Source of the DNA: Vibrio nereis NBRC 15637
Lineage (GTDB): Bacteria; Pseudomonadota; Gammaproteobacteria; Enterobacterales; Vibrionaceae
Direction of reading: 5' to 3'
Assembly: GCF_001591105.1 (NCBI RefSeq)
Contig: NZ_BCUD01000008.1
Coordinates: 1-64,000, forward strand
DNA length: 64,000 bases
The notes below the pieces were generated by a model, which was given only the letters and a program-made list of their open reading frames with translations, was not told the origin of the DNA and ran no database searches. This document shows positions 57,201 to 64,000 of the stretch, piece by piece (positions within the stretch are counted from its first letter, which is position 1; the number at the start of each line of letters is the position of its first letter). The translations under genes were made by a program, and so were the position numbers.

Positions 57201-58322
57201 ATGTCTGAGAACTGTACTGACAACAGTCAAAAGAAAGTTATCGTCGGCATGTCTGGCGGTGTTGATTCATCCGTTTCAGCTTATCTTCTGAAGCAACAAG
57301 GCTACCAAGTGGAAGGCCTGTTCATGAAGAACTGGGAAGAAGATGACAACGAAGAATACTGTACAGCAGCGGAAGATCTCGCCGACGCTCAGGCAGTATG
57401 TGACAAGCTTGGCATTCACCTACATACCATTAACTTTGCGGCAGAATATTGGGACAACGTATTTGAATACTTCCTTGCTGAATACAAAGCAGGCCGTACA
57501 CCAAACCCAGATATTCTTTGCAACAAAGAAATCAAATTTAAAGCCTTTTTAGAGTTTGCAGACGAAGTACTCGATGCAGACTACATCGCGATGGGCCACT
57601 ACGTACGTCGCACTTTCCCTGAAAATGGCGAAAAACCGCAAATGCTACGCGGTTTGGATGGCAACAAAGACCAAAGCTACTTCTTGTACACACTAAGCAG
57701 TGAACAAGTGGCTCGCAGCCTGTTCCCTGTCGGCGAACTTGAAAAGCCTGAAGTACGTCGTATCGCAGAAGAGCAAGACCTGATCACCGCGAAAAAGAAA
57801 GATTCAACGGGTATTTGTTTTATCGGGGAACGCAAATTTACGGATTTCTTGTCTCGCTATCTACCAGCTCAGCCAGGTAAAATTGAAACGCCAGAAGGCA
57901 AAGTGATCGGTGAACACCAAGGCTTGATGTATCACACACTAGGCCAGCGCAAAGGTCTGCACATCGGTGGTACCAAAGGCGGCGGTGGTAACGAAGACCC
58001 TTGGTACGTTGCGGATAAAGACCTAAAGCGTAATGTGTTAATCGCAGTGCAAGGTGCGGATCACCCGTTACTAAAATCACAAGGTTTGATTGCCTCTCAG
58101 CTTCACTGGGTGGATCGCACACCAATTAAAGAACCTGTGCAGTGTACCGTGAAAACACGTTATCGTCAGACTGATATCCCATGTACAATCATCCCTATCG
58201 ATGATGAAAACATTAAAGTTATCTTTGACGAGCCGCAAGTTGCCGTAACTCCAGGTCAGTCAGCAGTATTTTATAGCGGTGACGTTTGTCTTGGTGGCGG
58301 CATCATCGAGCAGCGCATTTAA
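57201..58322 (+). CDS. mnmA: tRNA 2-thiouridylase MnmA (TrmU)
   Basis: A 373-aa enzyme that thiolates U34 of tRNA-Lys, -Glu and -Gln using ATP and sulfur relayed by TusE. The PP-loop is GMSGGVDSS; the nucleophile Cys is in [11 protein letters not shown] and the persulfide Cys in [25 protein letters not shown] and the C-terminal beta-barrel follow. The N-terminus carries a short extension ([12 protein letters not shown]). It begins the mnmA-hflD pair. Confidence 0.97.
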   Translation: MSENCTDNSQKKVIVGMSGGVDSSVSAYLLKQQGYQVEGLFMKNWEEDDNEEYCTAAEDLADAQAVCDKLGIHLHTINFAAEYWDNVFEYFLAEYKAGRTPNPDILCNKEIKFKAFLEFADEVLDADYIAMGHYVRRTFPENGEKPQMLRGLDGNKDQSYFLYTLSSEQVARSLFPVGELEKPEVRRIAEEQDLITAKKKDSTGICFIGERKFTDFLSRYLPAQPGKIETPEGKVIGEHQGLMYHTLGQRKGLHIGGTKGGGGNEDPWYVADKDLKRNVLIAVQGADHPLLKSQGLIASQLHWVDRTPIKEPVQCTVKTRYRQTDIPCTIIPIDDENIKVIFDEPQVAVTPGQSAVFYSGDVCLGGGIIEQRI

Positions 58323-58352
58323 TTTTGAATCGTATATTAGGAGAACGACTAC

Positions 58353-58970
58353 GTGGCTAACGCACTTTACGACCGCACAATCGCATTTGCAGGCATTTGC
58401 CAAGCTGTAGCTTTAGTTCAACAGGTTGCGAAAAACGGTTACTGTGACTCAGACGCGTTTGAGACATCTCTTAAAGCGATTATGAATACTAACCCAAGCA
58501 ATACTGTCAGTGTATATGGCCGTGAGTCCGACCTGAAACTTGGGTTAGAATGCTTGGTAAAAGGGATTGATAGCACGCCAACTGGTAGCGAAATTACTCG
58601 CTACATCATCAGCTTGATGGCGCTTGAACGTAAGCTTAGCTCTCGCAACGATGCGATGTCTCAACTCAGCGACCGTATTCAGATGCTAGAGCGCCAGCTT
58701 GACCATTATGAATTGTTAGACGATCAAATGATCAGCAATGTTGCCAGCGTTTATCTGGATGTTATCAGCCCAGTGGGGCCACGTATTCAAGTGACCGGAA
58801 CTCCGTCTGTGCTTCAACAGACCAGCAACCAGCATAAAGTGCGCGCCCTGCTGTTATCTGGCATTCGTAGCGCTGTGTTATGGCGTCAGGTTGGTGGTAA
58901 ACGTCGCCACTTAATCTTCGGCCGCAAGAAAATGGTAGAACAGGCACAAATCCTGTTAGCTAGAATGTAA
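58353..58970 (+). CDS. hflD: HflD, inner-membrane-associated protein
   Basis: A 205-aa helical peripheral membrane protein. In E. coli HflD affects lambda lysogenisation by binding [26 protein letters not shown] at the N-terminus and IRVTGTP-type [33 protein letters not shown] and [15 protein letters not shown] at the C-terminus identify it. The start is GTG with AGGAGAAC 6 nt upstream, 30 nt after mnmA. It ends in a strong hairpin before purB. Confidence 0.95.
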   Translation: MANALYDRTIAFAGICQAVALVQQVAKNGYCDSDAFETSLKAIMNTNPSNTVSVYGRESDLKLGLECLVKGIDSTPTGSEITRYIISLMALERKLSSRNDAMSQLSDRIQMLERQLDHYELLDDQMISNVASVYLDVISPVGPRIQVTGTPSVLQQTSNQHKVRALLLSGIRSAVLWRQVGGKRRHLIFGRKKMVEQAQILLARM

Positions 58971-60491
<1,521 letters not shown>

Positions 60492-60514
60492 GTTTGAGTG
60501 AATTTGATTTAATG

Positions 60515-60546
60515 AAAGGCCGATGTATCACATCGGCCTTTTTTAT
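60515..60546. terminator. Terminator, purB / lipid block
   Basis: AAAGGCCGATGTA / TACATCGGCCTTT-type stem (AAGGCCGATG / CATCGGCCTT) with a T run on the plus side. It overlaps the stop of the convergent DUF3833 gene. Confidence 0.88.
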
Positions 60547-61070
60547 TGTTTTTGGAAAAACAGAGTAATCTGCCCTACTTCAATACCAAACTTCTTAATT
60601 TTAGTTAAGTTGAAGACGTGTTTGTCGTCTTGGCGATAGAGCCAGTCGTCGAACGTCACGACAATGGTCGAGTCTTCCAATTGCAGTTCAAAGTCATATT
60701 GCCATTGCAGTGCATTACCCACTTCTCTACCTTGCGCCACACCGATAATGTCATCCGCCATACCTTGGTAGCGGTTGTCACTCAAACGGGTGATCTCCCA
60801 CACACGTTGATCTAGCTCTCCATCATCAAATACGAAGTCTTCCTTAAGTGTCAGCGTATTATCCTTAATGCTTCCGACAATCAAAACTTCAAACCGCCGA
60901 GTTTGTTTGCCTGAGTAATCTTGTATCATTCCCCAAGCTTGTATTTCACCATCGAAGTATTCAAACAAATCGAAATCAGGTGAGCTCGACTGATAATCTT
61001 TTAGGTCGCTGGAACACCCAGCTAAAGGCAATAAACAAAGCATCAGCATTGTTGTCAGTAACTTTTTCAT
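60543..61070 (-). CDS. DUF3833 family lipoprotein
   Basis: A 175-aa lipoprotein with lipobox PLAGC (Cys19). The mature part matches DUF3833: FDLFEYFDGEIQAWGMIQDYSG, KEDFVFDDGELDQRVWEI, GMADDIIGVAQGREVGNAL and the aromatic strands at the end. It looks like a lipocalin-like beta-structure, suited to binding a lipid, but this is inference. It is the last gene of the block and overlaps the chalcone-isomerase-like gene by 4 nt. Confidence 0.88.
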   Translation of the reverse strand: MKKLLTTMLMLCLLPLAGCSSDLKDYQSSSPDFDLFEYFDGEIQAWGMIQDYSGKQTRRFEVLIVGSIKDNTLTLKEDFVFDDGELDQRVWEITRLSDNRYQGMADDIIGVAQGREVGNALQWQYDFELQLEDSTIVVTFDDWLYRQDDKHVFNLTKIKKFGIEVGQITLFFQKQ

Positions 61071-61621
61071 TGTTTTTCCCCTATTAATCGACGTCGTAAG
61101 TTCGGGTACTGTGTTTCAGGAGAGAGCCAAATAGCGAGAAAAGCATCATTTAGGGTTTCATTGTCCACAGCCCCAATAGGAACAAACTGCCCATAGCGGT
61201 CGTAGTAAAAATGCCCTACTTTACCGTCTGTCACATAAGCCAGCTTCTGCCCTTGCTCTATATCTGGGAAGATGCTTTCTAGCTGTCGAATCCAAGCCGA
61301 TCGGTCAGACGCTGAATAGCCCAGTATTTCCCACTGCTCATCAGTGGCGTCTATCAGTTGCTTTTGGCTAATATCCCGTTGGTAATGGATCGATAAAGCC
61401 AGCGGATGCGGCGTTATATCTTCGCTCCGACGATATAACCCATCTGGTGATAAAAGAGTAGATTGGTAAATATCAAAAAACAGCACTTTCAACTGAGCTT
61501 GGCCAACAGGTTGCCAACTTTTCCAGTTTTCTCGTTCATCCACGCCTAACGCCGAAGTGACATCAACGTACATAGTGCAGCCGAACACACTAAAGGCTAA
61601 GGCGATTTTTCGAAGATTCAT
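61067..61621 (-). CDS. Chalcone-isomerase-like exported protein
   Basis: A 184-aa protein with a signal peptide (MNLRKIALAFSVFGCTMYVDVTSA). The mature part carries the bacterial CHI-like pattern: WQPVGQAQLKVLFFDIYQSTLL, LALSIHYQRDISQKQLIDATDEQW and FPDIEQGQKLAYVTDGKVGHFYYD..G. Plant relatives bind fatty acids (FAP proteins) or isomerise chalcones, so a fatty-acyl ligand in the periplasm is plausible here. The start overlaps DUF2878 by 32 nt. Confidence 0.85.
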   Translation of the reverse strand: MNLRKIALAFSVFGCTMYVDVTSALGVDERENWKSWQPVGQAQLKVLFFDIYQSTLLSPDGLYRRSEDITPHPLALSIHYQRDISQKQLIDATDEQWEILGYSASDRSAWIRQLESIFPDIEQGQKLAYVTDGKVGHFYYDRYGQFVPIGAVDNETLNDAFLAIWLSPETQYPNLRRRLIGEKQ

Positions 61622-62102
61622 ATTGATAAACCCTCCATATGATTAGGAAAATGAGCATCCATTCAACAAACACAATCACGCTGGTTGCAAGCATCCCATT
61701 GGGAAACTCAACGACACCCAGCTTTTCACCCGCGGTATAACTTAATGTGCCACCAACGCCTCCTAGCAGTGAAACTCCCCACAGCGGCAAGTAATAAAAC
61801 TTTTGCGCTAAAAAATAGGCATACCAAACAAATGCAAACCACAGTGCAGCTAGCCAGACGGGAATGCCGATTGAGTCAAATTTGAACAATCCAAAGTACA
61901 TATTAGCCAAATCGAACAACATACCTAAAATCGCCAGACCGACAATATGCTGTAGCTTAACGGGATCTACCTTTAAGCTAACCAGCACCGTACAGCAAGC
62001 CAATACGACGGTCAGCCATTGCAGCTGCTGGTTACCTATAACTGCTGCAAACCAAATACATTGGAACCAGACGGAATAGGCGACAAATCGTTTGGTATTC
62101 AT
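61590..62102 (-). CDS. DUF2878 membrane protein
   Basis: A 170-aa inner-membrane protein with about five helices (WFQCIWFAAVIG, WLTVVLACCTVLVSL, HIVGLAILGMLFDLANMYFG, VWLAALWFAFVWYAYFLA, TSVIVFVEWMLIFLIIW). It matches DUF2878; function unknown. ATG 62102 directly follows the CFA-like stop (TGATATG), so it is translated by coupling; a GTG three codons upstream is less likely. Confidence 0.85.
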   Translation of the reverse strand: MNTKRFVAYSVWFQCIWFAAVIGNQQLQWLTVVLACCTVLVSLKVDPVKLQHIVGLAILGMLFDLANMYFGLFKFDSIGIPVWLAALWFAFVWYAYFLAQKFYYLPLWGVSLLGGVGGTLSYTAGEKLGVVEFPNGMLATSVIVFVEWMLIFLIIWRVYQYESSKNRLSL

Positions 62103-62103
62103 A

Positions 62104-63348
62104 TCAAGCACGCTGAAAAGTCATATGAACGGTACTGATACTTTTTGCTTTAAACCCGCCTTCACAGTAGCAAAAGTAGTAGTTCCACATGCGAATAAAT
62201 CGTGTATCGAACCCCAATCGACGAACCATAGGTTCGGCTAGATCAAACCTTACCCGCCAGTCATTCAAGGTTTTTGCATAGTCTTCTCCGATGTCAAATA
62301 AGTCTCTGAGTACTAAATCACTATTCTGTGTTGCCGCTTGCGTCAATGCTGTAATTGACGGGAGAAATCCCCCAGGGAAGATATACTTCTGAATAAAATC
62401 AACGTTATTGCTGTAATAGTCATACCTTTGATCGGCGATAGTAATGGCCTGTATTACCATTAGTCCTCTAGGTTTCAACAAAGACTGACATTTTTGAATG
62501 TAGGAGTTGAGGTACTCTTTACCCACCGCTTCAATCATCTCTATCGACACTAATTTGTCGTAAGTCCCCGTCAAATTCCGATAGTCTTCTTTCAGTAAAG
62601 TAATGCGGTTTGTTAAACCTTTCTCTTCTATCTTTTTCAGCGCAAATTGATATTGCTCTTCAGAAATCGTTGTCGTCGTCACTTGGCATCCATAGCGCTC
62701 TGCCATGTAGATGGCCATCGCCCCCCAACCAGTACCAATTTCAATCACATGATCTTGTTCTGTTAACTTTAACTGCTCACACAAACGCGCCATTTTATTT
62801 TCTTGAGCTTGCTCTAACGTGTCTTTTGAGTCTGAATACAAAGCCGACGAATAGAGCATCTTTTCATCAAGAAACGTTGCATAGAGCTCATTACTAAGAT
62901 CGTAATGTGCTTCAATATTTTTCGCGGAATTTTCTAGCGTATTTCGGTTTAACCAATGAGCAATACGATGTGACAGCTTAGTGAAAATGCTCGATTTGCC
63001 TTCTAGGTTATCGAGAGTTGAAGAGTTGATCGCCATTAATTCCATCACAGCTGTAAGATCAGGGCTATCCCACCAGCCATCCATGTAAGCCTCTGCTGCA
63101 GCAATACTGCCACCTGCTAACACTCGTGAGTAAAAGGCCGGGTTCTTAACTTCGATAACCGCTGCTATATGGCTATTTTGTGAATGACCAAATACAGTTT
63201 GCTGCTTTGGTTCATTGGCAGAAAAAGATTCAACAACCGTTAGTGAGCCAGAGTCCAGTTTCCCGAGCAAGGTAAAGACAAGACTGCGCGCCGTTTTTTG
63301 CCCTGTCGACAACTGCTGTGGGTAAGGTATAGCGTGAGAGTTAATCAT
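62104..63348 (-). CDS. Cyclopropane-fatty-acid-synthase-like SAM methyltransferase
   Basis: A 414-aa SAM-dependent enzyme of the CFA synthase family, with an N-terminal substrate domain and motif I EIGTGWGAMA at residues 203-212. The family motif KYIFPGGFLPS is present. By my alignment to E. coli Cfa from memory, Glu239 is kept (Glu273) and Ile268 (Ile302), but Cys139 is Ser168, His266 is Gln300 and Tyr317 is Arg365. These are the bicarbonate-site residues, so another methyl-transfer product is likely. ATG 63348 overlaps the DUF1365 stop (TAATG) and has AAGGAG upstream. Confidence 0.9.
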   Translation of the reverse strand: MINSHAIPYPQQLSTGQKTARSLVFTLLGKLDSGSLTVVESFSANEPKQQTVFGHSQNSHIAAVIEVKNPAFYSRVLAGGSIAAAEAYMDGWWDSPDLTAVMELMAINSSTLDNLEGKSSIFTKLSHRIAHWLNRNTLENSAKNIEAHYDLSNELYATFLDEKMLYSSALYSDSKDTLEQAQENKMARLCEQLKLTEQDHVIEIGTGWGAMAIYMAERYGCQVTTTTISEEQYQFALKKIEEKGLTNRITLLKEDYRNLTGTYDKLVSIEMIEAVGKEYLNSYIQKCQSLLKPRGLMVIQAITIADQRYDYYSNNVDFIQKYIFPGGFLPSITALTQAATQNSDLVLRDLFDIGEDYAKTLNDWRVRFDLAEPMVRRLGFDTRFIRMWNYYFCYCEGGFKAKSISTVHMTFQRA

Positions 63349-64000
63349 TATCTTTGCTCCTTGACATCTTTTGATTTTTGCTTGTCTTGAGTCTCTTGTT
63401 GGTACTTCGGGTGAGAGTAAAAAGGGGCGCCTTTGAGCCAAAGCTTTAAGGCGTGCCAATAAATACCTGTCGTCACCTTTATTGCCATTACTGGGACATA
63501 AATTAGCTGCGTTAACAATGCCTGAGATGTAAGTGGGTGCTTATTCATCATTAACGTAGCGTCGAATTCTTTTTGCTCTCTATGGCATTCAAGATGTATA
63601 AACAGACGCTTAGCTAATGGTTTCAGCTTCCAAACATATTGCTGCTCTATTGGATTAAACGGTGATACATGGAAAGCCTTAGGGTGCGACCAAGCGCTTT
63701 TGTTCTGCGTGTTATCAGAGGCCGGAATGGCATAATAATGGCGTTCATTCCACGGCGTATTACTCACCTCCGCCAGTAGATATTTCCATGTGCCGTCCAA
63801 ATCATAGACGTAATAAAAATTGACCGGGCTAAAATAGATACCCAAATAACGCAAGTGGATAACCGCTTTTACCGTACCAGTAATTCGTTCTCCAGTGAGA
63901 TCGCAAACCTTATCGAGTACAGCCTGTTTAAGATCACCTTCTCCTAGGTAATCTGCCCGTTTAAAACGCGCCCAGTGCCACCACCTGGTACCAAAGCACC
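63348..64000 (-). CDS. DUF1365 family protein (5' end beyond window)
   Basis: Partial: 216 residues are visible, and the frame runs open through the window edge. A TTG at 63854 is internal and not the start, because coding similarity continues upstream: FGTRWWHWARFKRADYLGEG and KVCDLTGERITGTVKAVI precede HLRYLGIYFSPVNFYYVYD, the DUF1365 core. The HLRYLG and NPVNFY-type motif are diagnostic. It is probably membrane-associated, and commonly sits beside CFA-like genes and an FAD amine-oxidase-like gene (expected just outside). Function unknown. Confidence 0.9.
   Translation of the reverse strand, partial: CFGTRWWHWARFKRADYLGEGDLKQAVLDKVCDLTGERITGTVKAVIHLRYLGIYFSPVNFYYVYDLDGTWKYLLAEVSNTPWNERHYYAIPASDNTQNKSAWSHPKAFHVSPFNPIEQQYVWKLKPLAKRLFIHLECHREQKEFDATLMMNKHPLTSQALLTQLIYVPVMAIKVTTGIYWHALKLWLKGAPFYSHPKYQQETQDKQKSKDVKEQR

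Noticed and set aside
63348..63854. A 168-aa DUF1365 protein starting at TTG 63854
   Set aside because: The reading frame and DUF1365 similarity continue upstream to the window edge, so the gene is partial.

Overview
The window is a continuous piece of a Vibrionaceae chromosome, almost certainly a Vibrio species. Gene content and order point there: varA-uvrC-pgsA followed by tRNA genes, pspF-sapABCDF beside pspABC, the whole histidine operon, a lysine-riboswitch NhaC-type transporter, hns (vicH), gsk, mnmA, hflD and purB. Protein sequences match Vibrio-type forms of these families. No phage, transposase, integron or CRISPR array is visible, so this is core-type chromosome.

Layout. 1-3.6 kb: minus-strand varA, uvrC, pgsA, then tRNA-Cys and tRNA-Gly behind their own promoter. 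3.9-6.4 kb: a DUF3015 exported protein and a DUF4105 (Lnb_N-type) protein with a probable outer-membrane barrel. 6.5-11.1 kb: polB, a nucleotidyltransferase-fold protein, efpL, a DNA-mimic protein of the HI1450/YciU family, and ihfA. 11.6-14.9 kb: yciB, yciA, yciI, a GspS/AspS-type pilotin-like lipoprotein, a small unknown gene, a DUF1289 protein and an HslJ/META lipoprotein. 15.3-19.4 kb: the ynjBCD ABC importer with ynjF, a CDP-alcohol phosphotransferase. 19.4-26.3 kb: an rRNA-methyltransferase-like gene, a pseudouridine synthase, an NSS symporter, cls, metC and tag. 26.4-31.6 kb: an RND pump with two adaptor lipoproteins. 31.7-39.8 kb: pspABC, divergent pspF, then sapABCDF. 39.8-42.6 kb: DUF2750, Mn-dependent pyrophosphatase ppaC, and a divergent putative Mn/heavy-metal transporter behind Fur-box-like sites. 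42.6-50.8 kb: yebC and hisGDCBHAF(IE) with leader peptide hisL and an attenuator. 51.2-56.6 kb: an orphan sigma-54 activator, the riboswitch-controlled transporter, hns and gsk. 56.7-60.5 kb: a small unknown gene, mnmA, hflD, purB. 60.5-64 kb: a tight five-gene block, DUF3833, chalcone-isomerase-like, DUF2878, CFA-synthase-like and DUF1365 (cut by the window edge).

Several regulatory switches can be read directly: a his attenuator with five consecutive His codons, a complete lysine (L-box) riboswitch, PurR boxes at purB and gsk, Fur-like boxes at the metal transporter, and a stringent-type promoter for the tRNAs. The most promising lead to undescribed biology is the terminal lipid block. Its CFA-synthase-like enzyme keeps the SAM fold but, by alignment to the E. 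coli enzyme from memory, has changed three residues of the cyclopropane-synthase active site. It is translationally coupled to proteins of unknown function. Second is the orphan PspF-like sigma-54 activator, which has no sensor domain and no obvious target.
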